From NCBI RefSeq assembly GCF_018100795.1, contig NZ_JAGJDY010000007.1, positions 186,001 through 250,000 of the forward strand: DNA of 64,000 bases, written 5' to 3'. Shown in pieces: positions 28,278 through 38,183 of the stretch. How positions within the stretch are numbered: position 1 is the first letter of the stretch; the number at the start of each line of letters is the position of its first letter. A program made the position numbers and the translations under genes. The notes beneath the pieces are model-generated. The model saw only the letters and a list, made by a program, of their open reading frames with translations, ran no database searches and had not been told where the DNA came from. Source of the stretch: Alteromonas sp. MMG017 (GTDB taxonomy: Bacteria; Pseudomonadota; Gammaproteobacteria; Enterobacterales; Alteromonadaceae).

Positions 28278-28426
28278 GGTAGTCTGCCTTATTTTCGACA
28301 CGCCGATCCCCGCCAACCATTTTTCAGGCTAACAACATAAGCAGGAATTGGAAATTAATTAGATAGGGAGCGGAGACCCACTCCCATTACTTACTTATAA
28401 ATTACTTATAAGTGCTAAGCAGTTGC

Positions 28427-28990
28427 TTAGATTTTGCCTACTAGGTCAAGAGAAGGTGCTAGTGTAGCTTCGCCTTCTTTCCATTTAGCTGGGCAAACTT
28501 CACCTGGGTGAGAAGCAACGTACTGAGCAGCTTTGATTTTACGAACTAGGTCGTCTGCATCACGGCCGATACCTTCAGAAGTAATTTCCATCGCTTGAAC
28601 GATGCCTTCTGGGTCAACAACAAATGTTGCACGGTCAGCAAGACCCATAGTTTCACGCATACAATCGAAGTTGCGAGTGATTTCACCAGTAGGGTCGCCA
28701 ATCATTGCAAACTTGATTTTGTTGATAGTGTCAGACGAATCATGCCACGCTTTGTGAGTGAAGTGAGTGTCAGTAGATACTGAGAATACTTCTACGCCAC
28801 GAGACTGAAGCTCTTCGTACTTATCAGCAATGTCGCCAAGTTCAGTTGGGCATACAAATGTGAAATCTGCTGGATAGAAAACAAATACTGCCCACTTACC
28901 GCTGATATCTTCGCTGCTTACTTCGATGAACTCGCCGTCTTTAAATGCATTTGCTTTGAACGGTTTGATAGCAGTGTTAATTAATGCCAT
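28427..28990 (-). CDS. ahpC: Alkyl hydroperoxide reductase subunit C (2-Cys peroxiredoxin)
   Basis: The ATG at 28990, with GGAGAAAG upstream, gives 187 residues, identical in length to E. coli AhpC. The peroxidatic cysteine is in FVCPTELGD (near 47) and the resolving cysteine in EVCPAKW (near 166). It reduces peroxides in the cytosol and is recycled by AhpF, encoded next. A large palindrome at 29163-29199 next to a weak -35 suggests activator control, OxyR being the obvious candidate. Confidence 0.97.
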   Translation of the reverse strand: MALINTAIKPFKANAFKDGEFIEVSSEDISGKWAVFVFYPADFTFVCPTELGDIADKYEELQSRGVEVFSVSTDTHFTHKAWHDSSDTINKIKFAMIGDPTGEITRNFDCMRETMGLADRATFVVDPEGIVQAMEITSEGIGRDADDLVRKIKAAQYVASHPGEVCPAKWKEGEATLAPSLDLVGKI

Positions 28991-29133
28991 GTTTACTTTC
29001 TCCATTTAGTGAGTGTTGTTTTATACTTACGACTCTTAGTCTGTAAATACAAACAGTACGAAAATTTACAAAGCCCATTTTGTTACCAGCACATTGCTGT
29101 TGTGCAAAATCGACTTCGTTGAAACTGGTGATA

Positions 29134-29199
29134 AGAATAGCGCGCTTTTTTTAAAAAAACTAATTGGTATTTTTGAATGTTTCAATCAAATTTACCAAT
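29134..29199 (-). promoter_or_regulatory. Putative ahpC promoter with 37-bp palindromic activator site
   Basis: The palindrome at 29163-29199 has outer arms ATTGGTA/TACCAAT and matches at 14 of 18 symmetric positions. On the minus strand it abuts a weak -35 (TTAGTT, 29158-29163), an 18-base spacer and a -10 TATTCT (29134-29139). A weak -35 touching a long dyad fits activator-dependent control. The remaining part of the 28991-29323 gap shows nothing else. Confidence 0.5.
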
Positions 29200-29323
29200 C
29201 AATAATATAAATTAATCGCAAAAATCCCGAACAAGCGAAATTTCTCACATTCCACCTCCCCACGCAAGCCTCGCATTCAAAAACCAATAAAGGTAATGTT
29301 AACGCCATCATTGTTACAACGGC

Positions 29324-30649
29324 ATGGCAGTTATGGATCGCGCGAAATTTCTTAATCAAGAAATTGCTAGAATTGATGGCATCCCACCTTCTCCCCACTT
29401 AGCTAAACATTTGAAAATGGCTCAAAGCCCCTTCGTGTTTTACCGCGGTAGCGCACAACTATTTTATGCCGATTTAGCCAATCACCATCTAGTAGTGCCA
29501 GAGGCATGCTTTTCGATGTCACTAACCAGTGTAATGGGTGATTGCCACACGTCTAATTTTGGGTTTCTTACTGAGGAAGGCTCTCACGGTGACACCGTTA
29601 TTTTTACGCCAAACGATTTTGATGATGCCTGTGTAGGTTATGCACATTGGGATATTCTTCGTTACCTTACTTCTCTGTCTCTTGTAGAAGCCCATTGCAA
29701 AGGTATTTCTGAAGGCCGCTTTTTAATAGATGTGCCAGACCCGTTAAAATCTGTGGTAGACACCCACCAGGTTAACCATGCTCAATCTCTGTTTATTCAA
29801 GAGTACGTGGCTACGTGCCAGCGGGTTACTGAAAATTCGATGGTTATTAATGAAGCTATGGAACAAGAGCCTGATGGCAAATTGAAAAAATGCTATAACA
29901 AAGCATTAGAGCGCTCTTCTTGCGGAGAAAAGTTTGAATCTAAAAGTGCGCTAGCTAAAGCGGTTCATTTAACCCAAGACGGCCTTAAATTTAAACACAT
30001 CACCGATAAGTACACGCCATTGAGCCCAGTGGAACATCAAGAGGTGTTAAAGGCATTCGCACCTTATATGGATGATGATATCGTCGATATCACCAGCAGA
30101 GAAAATGCCGGCACAGGTTCGGTAAATATGCGCCGCTTTTACTTTTTAGTTGGCCCAAAAAAACCGCATAACGCTGAAAGCTTTCGTTACTGCCACATTG
30201 TTGAGGTCAAGCAACAACGCAAAGCCGCTCCCTTATTCTATTTCGACAATGTGTGCCCAGTGAATCAATTAAACCCTGCTCACTTAACCGCCCGCAGTCA
30301 ACGACGAATGCAGCGCCGTCCAGACTTATTGTTAGATGAGGTTATTTGGGACAACGCTCACTGGTTAATTCGCTCACGCCACCACGCAAAAGTAGGATTA
30401 GACCCTCATGATATTGGTATGGGAAATAAAGCGCGAAATGGCGACTTTGGTTACTTCGCTAAACTGTGCGGGTACACCCTCGCCTTAGCGCATTGCCGTG
30501 GTGACAGACGAAGTACGCGTTTTGCAAAAAGCGCTGTAAAAGCGTTAAACCACCACACTAATAGTGCACTAATCACGAGTGCTAACCATTATGCAAAGCA
30601 AGTTATCGATGATCACAGTTGGTTTTGCGATACGCTAAAAAATACTTAA
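29324..30649 (+). CDS. DUF2252 family protein
   Basis: The 441-residue cytosolic protein resembles DUF2252: FYRGSAQLFYADL near 35-47, GDCHTSNFGF (about 69-78), NDFDDACVGYAHWDILRYLTSL and an ENAGTGSVNMRRFYFLV block. These recall a kinase-like (APH-type) fold with a metal-binding GDxHxxNFG motif. No function is established. ATG 29324 and ATG 29333 are both possible starts. It is transcribed away from ahpC and stands alone. Confidence 0.85.
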   Translation: MAVMDRAKFLNQEIARIDGIPPSPHLAKHLKMAQSPFVFYRGSAQLFYADLANHHLVVPEACFSMSLTSVMGDCHTSNFGFLTEEGSHGDTVIFTPNDFDDACVGYAHWDILRYLTSLSLVEAHCKGISEGRFLIDVPDPLKSVVDTHQVNHAQSLFIQEYVATCQRVTENSMVINEAMEQEPDGKLKKCYNKALERSSCGEKFESKSALAKAVHLTQDGLKFKHITDKYTPLSPVEHQEVLKAFAPYMDDDIVDITSRENAGTGSVNMRRFYFLVGPKKPHNAESFRYCHIVEVKQQRKAAPLFYFDNVCPVNQLNPAHLTARSQRRMQRRPDLLLDEVIWDNAHWLIRSRHHAKVGLDPHDIGMGNKARNGDFGYFAKLCGYTLALAHCRGDRRSTRFAKSAVKALNHHTNSALITSANHYAKQVIDDHSWFCDTLKNT

Positions 30650-30709
30650 TACGGAAGTTTATTGTCTTGTGACAACGCGAGCGCATTGAAAACTTTTTAG
30701 TCGTTGTAG

Positions 30710-30764
30710 GGTTATTTATAGATGCCGAAATGCCTTTTATGACGAGCTAATGTCATAAATAACC
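30710..30764 (+). other. Two mutually exclusive hairpins upstream of the nuclease gene
   Basis: Arms GGTTATTTAT (30710-30719) and ATAAATAACC (30755-30764) form an outer stem. TTATGAC (30737-30743) and GTCATAA (30752-30758) form an inner stem that uses part of the same right arm. The two cannot form fully together. Whether this region is transcribed is not known. Confidence 0.4.
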
Positions 30765-30933
30765 TTATTTAAATGATTTAACCCATTGATTATAATTACT
30801 TAATTAAAAATAAACTTGAATAACGTTAAGTCATTCCTGCGTTGACATTATAGTTATAGGCTAGGTCTAGCAATAACAAAGAGGGTCTGCTTTGACAGAC
30901 CTAATAATAAAAGACCTAAGAGGGAAACAACCA

Positions 30934-33501
30934 GTGAAAACTTCATTGTCACTAATAACAGCAGGTATTCTTACTGCATTTTCGGCCAATGCCAGCGACT
31001 TAGTTATCAGCGGTGTTGTTGATGCGTCACTTACCGGTGGCCTTCCAAAAGCTGTTGAGCTTTACGTTGTAAACGATATTGCCGACTTATCAGTATACGG
31101 GCTTGGCTCAGCCAACAATGGCGGCGGTACTGATGGCGTAGAATTTACTTTCCCAGCAGATAGCGCCTCAGCGGGTAGCTATATTTATGTCGCATCTGAA
31201 ATTGATGGTTTTACTGAATTTTTCGGTTATGCACCAGATTACGATACTTCGGCCATGGGTATTAATGGCGATGATGCGGTAGAGCTTTTCGAAAACGAAG
31301 CCGTTGTTGATACTTTCGGTGACATTGATGTTGATGGTAATGGCACAGCGTGGGAATACCTAGACGGCTGGGCTTACCGAAAAGATGGTTCAGTCGCCAA
31401 TGGCGGTACTTTCTCGTCTGACAACTGGACTTACAGTGGCGTTGACGCATTAGACGATGCTGCGACCAATGCTGCCGCAACTACGCCCTTCCCTGAAGGT
31501 ACTTTTAGTACTGAAGGCGGCGGTGATGATGAAGTTCCACCAGAAGAGCCAGTAATCGAGCTAGGCGTTTGTGCTGATGCAGCAACGCTTATTAGCACCA
31601 TTCAAGGTAGTGGCGATGCGTCAGAAGAAGTAGGCAACGGGCATATCGTTGAAGCCATTGTTACTGGCATGGGTGCGGGCGGTTTCTTCCTACAAGAAGA
31701 AACGGCTGATAGCGATGGTGATGATGCTACTTCTGAAGGTATTTTCGTTAGCGGTAGTACTACCATTGCGGTAGGTAACGTTGCTCGCCTATACGGTGAA
31801 GTAGTTGAAAATTACGGCATGACTACGCTAAACCTGGACAGCGATGTAACTGCCCTAGATTGTGGCGCAAGCGATGACGTTCTGATGACGACTATCGATA
31901 TGCCTTTCGATTATTCTCTTGAGCCGTTTGAAGGCATGTTAGCTTCTGTTGTTGACGCTACGGTAACGAGCACAAACGATTTATGGCGTTACGGTGAAAT
32001 TCAAGTAAGTGACGGCGTCAAACGCCAGCCTAGCGACGTTGCAGCACCACTTTCAGATGCATACGTTGAAGCAGTTGCCGCTTCAGAAGCTAGCTTACTT
32101 AAAATTGAAGATAACAGCAGCTCTAGTTACCCAGACGCTATTAACTACTTCCCTACCTTTAGCTACGCAAATGCTATTCGTATTGGTGATACTGTGTCTG
32201 CCAGCGGCCCGCTAAACTATAGCTTCGGTGCGTTTAGAATTAATCCTACCGATGTGATCACAGTAACCTCTACTCGCGAAGCGAACCCAGTAGTAACTGA
32301 AGGTAATTTATCAATTGCTACCTTCAACGTTTTGAACTACTTCAATGGCGAAGTAGATGCAAACGGCGATGTAACCTACGATTTCGATTTAAACCGTGGC
32401 GCAGAAGACGAAACTGAATTCGCTTTACAAGAAGCGCGTATCGTTGAAGCCATTGTAGGCTTAAACGCTGACGTGGTTGGCCTAATGGAAATTGAAAACG
32501 ACGGCTTTGGCGATGACAGTGCTATTGTTAGCTTAGTTGCTGCGGTAAACGCTGAGCTTGCTGATACTGAACAGTACTCGTTTATCAGCACTGCTGATAG
32601 CACAGCAATTGGTACTGATGCTATTACTGTTGGTTTGTTATACCGCGCTGCTATTGTAACGCCTGAAGGTGATGCACAAGTAGTAGACATGCCAATTCAG
32701 CAAATTGATGAAGATAGCGTGGCACAAATGCGTCCTTCTTTAATTCAATCTTTTGCCCATGTTGAAAGTGGAAAAACATTTGCAGTTGCTGTTAACCACT
32801 TTAAATCGAAAGGTTCACAGTGTGGTGAAGATATTGCTGAAGACGTAAGCGAAACTGATGCTATTCAAGGTAGCTGTAACGCGCTTCGTGTTTCTGCTGC
32901 TATTACCCTTGGTGAAGCACTAAGCGATGATAGCTTACCAGAGCGTATTCTAGTATTAGGTGATTTGAACTCATACAGTGCTGAAGATCCTGTTGCTGTT
33001 CTTACCGACTACACAGCAGAAACTCAAGGCTACACGGTAATGACCGCAGCTAACACAGGTATGGATGACGGTGCCTCTGTAGAAGTAACGGCCAACTATG
33101 GTTACGTTAACCTTGCAGAAGAGTTTGATGCTGAAGGTTACTCTTACTGGTTTTATGGTACAGAGCAAGTAGGTAGCTTAGACCATGTACTTGCAAGTGA
33201 AACCATGCTTGCTGATGCGGTAGACGGTGCACATTGGAGCATTAACTCTCCTGAAGTTTACCAATTCCAGTACGACCAAGCGCTTTCTTACTACCCTGAT
33301 GAAGACGGCTATGCATTTACTGATGTAGGTCCATTCCGCAGCTCAGATCACGACCCGTTCATTGCAACCTTCAACTTAGAAGCAGAATTACCTGATGAAG
33401 CTGATCCTATTGAAGATGACAACGATTCAGGCGGCTCTATGGGTTTCATCTTAGCATTAATGGCTGGTGTTCTAACCTTTCGCCGCCGTTCAGCTAAGTA
33501 A
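30934..33501 (+). CDS. ExeM/NucH-type extracellular nuclease with GlyGly-CTERM
   Basis: I choose the GTG at 30934 (GAGGGAAAC upstream), which puts the signal peptide (TSLSLITAGILTAFSANA) at the N-terminus. The frame also opens at a TTG at 30892. The domains, in order, are a lamin-tail-like domain (mature start to about 165), an acidic linker, an OB-fold-like segment (GHIVEAIVTGMGAGGFFLQEE) and an endonuclease/exonuclease/phosphatase domain from about 475 (SIATFNVLNYF, GLMEIENDG, NHFKSKG, LGDLNSY, SSDHDPF). The C-terminus GGSMGFILALMAGVLTFRRR is a GlyGly-CTERM rhombosortase signal. It should degrade extracellular DNA or RNA for nutrients or biofilm turnover. Confidence 0.92.
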   Translation: MKTSLSLITAGILTAFSANASDLVISGVVDASLTGGLPKAVELYVVNDIADLSVYGLGSANNGGGTDGVEFTFPADSASAGSYIYVASEIDGFTEFFGYAPDYDTSAMGINGDDAVELFENEAVVDTFGDIDVDGNGTAWEYLDGWAYRKDGSVANGGTFSSDNWTYSGVDALDDAATNAAATTPFPEGTFSTEGGGDDEVPPEEPVIELGVCADAATLISTIQGSGDASEEVGNGHIVEAIVTGMGAGGFFLQEETADSDGDDATSEGIFVSGSTTIAVGNVARLYGEVVENYGMTTLNLDSDVTALDCGASDDVLMTTIDMPFDYSLEPFEGMLASVVDATVTSTNDLWRYGEIQVSDGVKRQPSDVAAPLSDAYVEAVAASEASLLKIEDNSSSSYPDAINYFPTFSYANAIRIGDTVSASGPLNYSFGAFRINPTDVITVTSTREANPVVTEGNLSIATFNVLNYFNGEVDANGDVTYDFDLNRGAEDETEFALQEARIVEAIVGLNADVVGLMEIENDGFGDDSAIVSLVAAVNAELADTEQYSFISTADSTAIGTDAITVGLLYRAAIVTPEGDAQVVDMPIQQIDEDSVAQMRPSLIQSFAHVESGKTFAVAVNHFKSKGSQCGEDIAEDVSETDAIQGSCNALRVSAAITLGEALSDDSLPERILVLGDLNSYSAEDPVAVLTDYTAETQGYTVMTAANTGMDDGASVEVTANYGYVNLAEEFDAEGYSYWFYGTEQVGSLDHVLASETMLADAVDGAHWSINSPEVYQFQYDQALSYYPDEDGYAFTDVGPFRSSDHDPFIATFNLEAELPDEADPIEDDNDSGGSMGFILALMAGVLTFRRRSAK

Positions 33502-33550
33502 ATTCATCAAACGTAACCACCACAAATAAACGCTGGCGGTTTATAAATTA

Positions 33551-33584
33551 AAAAAGGGGATGGTTTAAAAACCATCCCCTTTTT
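33551..33584 (+). terminator. Terminator after the nuclease gene
   Basis: A near-perfect stem formed by AAAAAGGGGATGGTTT and its complement, with a T run on the plus strand and an A run before it. It can act in both directions and separates the nuclease gene from the convergent receiver-TPR gene. Confidence 0.95.
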
Positions 33585-33676
33585 ATATGTACTTTGTATC
33601 TGCTCTGTATCCGTGTATTGCCCTATTGACGCATGGCTTAATTTACGCAGGCAGATTTATTGCCCGCTTTATTCAT

Positions 33677-35365
33677 TTATGGTGTAGGGTGACCAAGAAC
33701 GCCTAAGGCTTCTTTGTCCTGTGGTGCTTCTACCTCGAGCCCCAACTTATCGATATACTGATCGCGCTTTTCCGCTTGTGAAGATGATAACTTTTCATTG
33801 GTTAACATACGTGCTGCCAGTGTGACCACTTCCAACTGCTCATCATTTAATGGCTGAGTACTGTGCAGTTGAAGCAACACCTTCATTAAACTCAATGCAA
33901 TTTGTTTGTCTTTAGGCGAAATAGTAAGTGCTTGTCGCAAGTTATTGTAAGCAGGCTGCAACCGGTTCTCTTTATAGTGCACCGTAGCCATGTTCTTCAA
34001 TTCTTTAGTCGTGAACTGTATCTCAGTGCGTTCAATAGACTCTTGTTTGAGATATTCATCGACGACTTGGGAAGAAAAGGTATCACCCTCAATTTGCGTT
34101 TTAAGCTTTTCTAAAATACTGATGCACTGCTCACGCATGCCTAGCTCATGAAAGGCTTTCATTTTGTCTAGGTTATCTTCCATCGATTGCCCAGTAGTAT
34201 GCACTGAACTGGCGTTCATGATTTCTTCAGCCGACTTCTTTTGATTTCGAAGGCACAACATACGCGCTTTAATAACATCAATTTGATCGCCAAGTTGGGT
34301 TTGCACCCCTTTTTGCTGACTGATCTCTTCTAAATCACTTTGCGCCCGTTGTATGTATCTATCGCCTTCCCCAGCACCAAGGCTAGTGGCTAAATCGATG
34401 GTAGATCGAATTACATTTAAAGAAAGCTCAGGTGAGTCATGAATAGAATTTTTGGCAAACTTCGCCATATTTTGAACTGCAGACAACTGACCTACTTTGT
34501 CGTGGTTAAGCCTAGCCAAATCCCACAATCGTTTATTACGTTCAATATTACGAGGTGCTAACTTACTCGCTTGTTTCATTTGCTCGTAAGCCAACTCGAA
34601 CTGCTCTTTTTCAATAAAGTACTGTGCTAGCAAGTCGTAGGTTAAAAACCGAGTGTCTGGACGTAGTAATAAATCTTCAACCAAGAGTTGAGCTTCTTCT
34701 AGCTCATCCTGACGCAATAACGAACGGGCTAAACCAATATGCACCCACGCATGATCCATGGTTTGCAGTAGTTCACGGTAATAATTTTCAGACGTTTCAT
34801 AGTCACGCAGTTGCAGCAAACATTCGCCAATAAGGCGCCTAATTCTGGGGTGATAGTCGGATAGTGATACGTCTTTTAATTGGCGCTCTGCATAGTACAT
34901 CGCAGTAGAATAGTCGCCAACCTTCATGCAATGCAGCATTTTATGAAGCTTATAGCGTATCTGGAGTAAGTAATTTAAACGAGACTCAATACTGCTAGGC
35001 TTTAATGGTTTCACCCAGAAATCGTCAGGCTGCAACTCAACAATACAATTAACCAATTCTGGCGACGTTTCAGCACTTAGAAAGATAACCGTGGTGGTGT
35101 CATTGATATGATTTAAGTGCTTAAGCTCTTCGAATAAATGAAAACCGTCTTTATCGTGACTCACATTGAATGCAAGCAGCACAAAGTCAAAACGCTTTTC
35201 TTCACACAAACGAATAGCGTGAAAGGCATTAAATGCACTCACTACATGTTTGATACCAATAGCATGCAACGCAGAGGCTACTACATCGTGCACTAAACCC
35301 TGGTTGTCGATAACCAGAACGCGCAAATCCTCTTTTGAGGTGGGGGCAGGAATTTTTTCCAACAT
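33677..35365 (-). CDS. Degenerate receiver domain plus TPR protein
   Basis: The 562-residue protein has a receiver-like domain (about 12-135) followed by TPR-like helices to the end. The receiver lacks its phospho-acceptor: where VLLD is expected, residues 62-65 read VLLA, and the acidic pair is reduced to D20-N21. The conserved Lys (K119 in VKP) and Ser remain. It is therefore a pseudo-receiver, unlikely to be phosphorylated in the usual way. The TPR part (about 145-530) should bind proteins. There is no operon partner and the role is unknown. Confidence 0.85.
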   Translation of the reverse strand: MLEKIPAPTSKEDLRVLVIDNQGLVHDVVASALHAIGIKHVVSAFNAFHAIRLCEEKRFDFVLLAFNVSHDKDGFHLFEELKHLNHINDTTTVIFLSAETSPELVNCIVELQPDDFWVKPLKPSSIESRLNYLLQIRYKLHKMLHCMKVGDYSTAMYYAERQLKDVSLSDYHPRIRRLIGECLLQLRDYETSENYYRELLQTMDHAWVHIGLARSLLRQDELEEAQLLVEDLLLRPDTRFLTYDLLAQYFIEKEQFELAYEQMKQASKLAPRNIERNKRLWDLARLNHDKVGQLSAVQNMAKFAKNSIHDSPELSLNVIRSTIDLATSLGAGEGDRYIQRAQSDLEEISQQKGVQTQLGDQIDVIKARMLCLRNQKKSAEEIMNASSVHTTGQSMEDNLDKMKAFHELGMREQCISILEKLKTQIEGDTFSSQVVDEYLKQESIERTEIQFTTKELKNMATVHYKENRLQPAYNNLRQALTISPKDKQIALSLMKVLLQLHSTQPLNDEQLEVVTLAARMLTNEKLSSSQAEKRDQYIDKLGLEVEAPQDKEALGVLGHPTP

Positions 35366-35564
35366 TCAACCAATCACTTTTCTTCTTATCCCTAAGACTT
35401 ACCGTAGTTACCACATCTGTTAAATGGAGGGTTTAACTATCTACGATATTATAAGCCAATAACCTACTGTTGGGGTTTAACAGTAACTGCATCACTTGGG
35501 AATTATACTTTTGACTTATAGTCTTGATACTAGCATTAGAAGCAAGGGTTTAGCCATAGGTGAA

Positions 35565-36236
35565 TTACTTTGGTGGATCAATATTTTCATTAATACTGGT
35601 ATTCAACCTAAACCACCCCGCAACTGAATGTCGTTCACGTTTTGCGGTGAGTACCTCATGTGGAAACACCTCACTCAGAAAAATGGCGATAGTGCCCTTT
35701 TCAGGTAATACCTTCACACCAATGTTATCTTGTTCATTAGCATATAATACTAACTCGCCACCATCGGTCGCTTGCCAATCATCATTCAAATAGGTCACCA
35801 CCGACAACATTCGATTACTTTGGCCTTTGAAAGCATCGTAGTGACGTTTGTAAAAATTACCCGGCGCGTAACAGGCAAAGTGGCTCTCGAACGAAAATAA
35901 CCCCATGAACAAATGGCGATTAATATAGAGCCTTAACGCTTCACACCATTCTAGCCACAACTGCCCTTCTGACGACGAGCCGTCTATCCAACATATCTCA
36001 TCGCTTCTCACTTTTTCATGGTGTTGAAATTGTTGAGCCCGACCAATGCCCGCGCGCCGATATGCTTGCTTAGACAATGTATCTTGGCAGGCGACCAATG
36101 CATCTATAACAAACTCTGGTACGCCTAATGGCCTAATACTAAAGCCCTTTTCGTGTAAATCGCTGACGATATTAGTGAAATAATTTTCATCAAAAACATA
36201 AAGGGGTGAAGGTAAATCTAACGAGAAACGTTCCAT
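35565..36236 (-). CDS. 2OG-Fe(II) oxygenase
   Basis: The 223-residue protein has the iron ligands H132 and D134 in KRHYDAF and H193 in FPHEVL, with R202/S204 (RHS) to bind 2-oxoglutarate. The overall pattern is that of prolyl-4-hydroxylase/SM-20-type dioxygenases. It should hydroxylate a protein or small-molecule substrate that is not identifiable here. It stands alone and is divergent from the GNAT-nitrilase gene. Confidence 0.9.
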   Translation of the reverse strand: MERFSLDLPSPLYVFDENYFTNIVSDLHEKGFSIRPLGVPEFVIDALVACQDTLSKQAYRRAGIGRAQQFQHHEKVRSDEICWIDGSSSEGQLWLEWCEALRLYINRHLFMGLFSFESHFACYAPGNFYKRHYDAFKGQSNRMLSVVTYLNDDWQATDGGELVLYANEQDNIGVKVLPEKGTIAIFLSEVFPHEVLTAKRERHSVAGWFRLNTSINENIDPPK

Positions 36237-36452
36237 GCTTGATTCTGGCTCTGCGCAGCAGTAGCGCGAGTAAACGGATGCGGGTTTATACGCTTAAGTG
36301 ACTAGTGCAGCAAGCAATAAATGAACAGTTTACGAACAATATTAAAAGACCTAATCACCCTAGTTGTAACACATTGGTTTTAATAGGAATAAAACTTGCT
36401 TTAAAAACGTGTTCACACAAAAATTAATACCGTTAGCCCCACGGAAATAATT

Positions 36453-36494
36453 ATGCTCAAATATGAAAAACAACCACCGGTGGTAAAGGCATGA
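36453..36494 (+). other. 13-codon leader reading frame overlapping the next start
   Basis: An ATG at 36453, preceded by GGAAA, opens a 13-residue frame (MLKYEKQPPVVKA). Its TGA overlaps the ATG of the GNAT-nitrilase gene as ATGA. The arrangement allows translational coupling or leader control. No independent evidence of expression is available. Confidence 0.35.
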
Positions 36495-38047
36495 GTCAGG
36501 ATCAAACAGTCATTGAAGAAACCGAACATCATTTAGCGCTGCGTAATTTGCGCCTAGATGATTACAACGACGTAAAAGCGTTAATGGATAACGTGTATGC
36601 AAACGTTGGAGGTGCTTGGCCTTATAACAACTTTAAGGCACAAGTCACCACATTCCCAGAAGGTCAAATTTGTATTGAAGACAAAGGCAAGGTGGTGGCC
36701 TTTGCTATCTCGGTTATAGTGGATTACGACCAATTCGGTGACAAACACAGTTACGATGAAATTACTGGCGATGCTTATCTTACTACTCACGATCCAAACG
36801 GGGATGTGTTGTACGGCGTTGAAGTTATTGTCTGCCCCGACTATCGAGGGCTGAGACTAGGCCGGCGTTTGTACGAGGCACGTAAAGAGCTTTGCAGGAA
36901 CTTGAACCTGAAGTCAATTATGGCTGGCGGGCGTATTCCTACTTATAAAAATTACGCAAAAGAACTGTCGCCCTATGAATACATTGAACAGGTTAAATCT
37001 AAAGACATTTACGATCCTATTCTTACTTTTCAGCTATCGAATGGTTTTGAAGTAAAACAGGTACTCAGTGCCTATTTGCCTGAGGACGAAGCTTCGAAAG
37101 GCTATGCCACGCTACTGCAATGGCACAATATTTATTATGAGCCTAATAATCCATCGCTTATCACTGGCCGTAAGTCGAGCGCCCGTATCGGTTGCATTCA
37201 ATGGCAAATGCGTTACTTCAATAATGTGGAAGAACTTCTTCAGCAAGTTGAATATTTTGTGGACGCGTTGTCGGATTATTCCTGCGATGTGGCATTGTTT
37301 CCTGAATTTTTTAACGCACCGTTAATGGGGCTAAGCCCGTCTGATACTTCAATTGATGCAATATGGCACTTAGCCACCTATACCGATGAAATTCTAACTT
37401 CTATTTCGCATCTTGCCGTGTCGTACAATATCACTATTATCGCCGGCTCCATGCCTGTGGTAGAAGAAGATGAGCTATACAATGTTAGCTATATTTGTAA
37501 GCGCGATGGCACCATAGAAAGTCAATACAAACTACACCTTACTCCTCACGAAAAGAAAGATTGGATAATGAAAGGCGGTAATAGCCTTAAAGTATTTGAT
37601 ACAGATTTCGGCAAAATTGGGGTACTGATATGTTACGACGTAGAATTCCCTGAACTTGCAAGGTTGCTGTCTGAGCAAGAAATGCAGATTCTATTTGTTC
37701 CTTTTTGGACAGATACCAAGAACGGCTATTTACGGGTTAGACGTTGTGCCCAAGCTCGCGCTATTGAAAATGAATGTTATGTGGCTATAGCAGGCAGTGT
37801 AGGTAACTTACCTAAAGTAGACAATGTTGATATTCAATACGGTCAAACTGCAGTGTTTTCACCTAGCGACTTTGCATTCCCCCACGATGCCATTGTGTCA
37901 GAAACCACGCCAAATACGGAAATGACGCTGATCGTAGACCTAGACTTAGATAAGCTGACTAAACTTCAAAATGAAGGTTCTGTTAGGAATTATCTAGATC
38001 GTCGTCGCGATTTGTATCGTGTAGAATGGTTTGACAGCGATACGTAA
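36491..38047 (+). CDS. GNAT acetyltransferase-nitrilase (carbon-nitrogen hydrolase) fusion
   Basis: This 518-residue cytosolic enzyme has an N-terminal GNAT domain (about 12-190; acetyl-CoA loop in CPDYRGLRLGRRLYEARK) and a C-terminal nitrilase-superfamily domain (about 228-510). The catalytic triad E272 (FPEFF), K347 (YKLHLTP) and C381 (LICYDVEFPE) is complete. The combined architecture is a recognised bifunctional family, with amidase activity likely on a C-N bond. The reaction order and substrate are not known. An upstream 13-codon frame overlaps its start. Confidence 0.93.
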   Translation: MSQDQTVIEETEHHLALRNLRLDDYNDVKALMDNVYANVGGAWPYNNFKAQVTTFPEGQICIEDKGKVVAFAISVIVDYDQFGDKHSYDEITGDAYLTTHDPNGDVLYGVEVIVCPDYRGLRLGRRLYEARKELCRNLNLKSIMAGGRIPTYKNYAKELSPYEYIEQVKSKDIYDPILTFQLSNGFEVKQVLSAYLPEDEASKGYATLLQWHNIYYEPNNPSLITGRKSSARIGCIQWQMRYFNNVEELLQQVEYFVDALSDYSCDVALFPEFFNAPLMGLSPSDTSIDAIWHLATYTDEILTSISHLAVSYNITIIAGSMPVVEEDELYNVSYICKRDGTIESQYKLHLTPHEKKDWIMKGGNSLKVFDTDFGKIGVLICYDVEFPELARLLSEQEMQILFVPFWTDTKNGYLRVRRCAQARAIENECYVAIAGSVGNLPKVDNVDIQYGQTAVFSPSDFAFPHDAIVSETTPNTEMTLIVDLDLDKLTKLQNEGSVRNYLDRRRDLYRVEWFDSDT

Positions 38048-38183
38048 TCGCCATTGGTATTTATAATTAATTCAATATAATATCGATGTTATTATGCGCT
38101 AACAATGATATTTCGGTTACTGCGCCTACATCTAAGTAGGTAGCAGTTAACCCAATGCTTTAACAAGAGAAAATAGAGAACTT

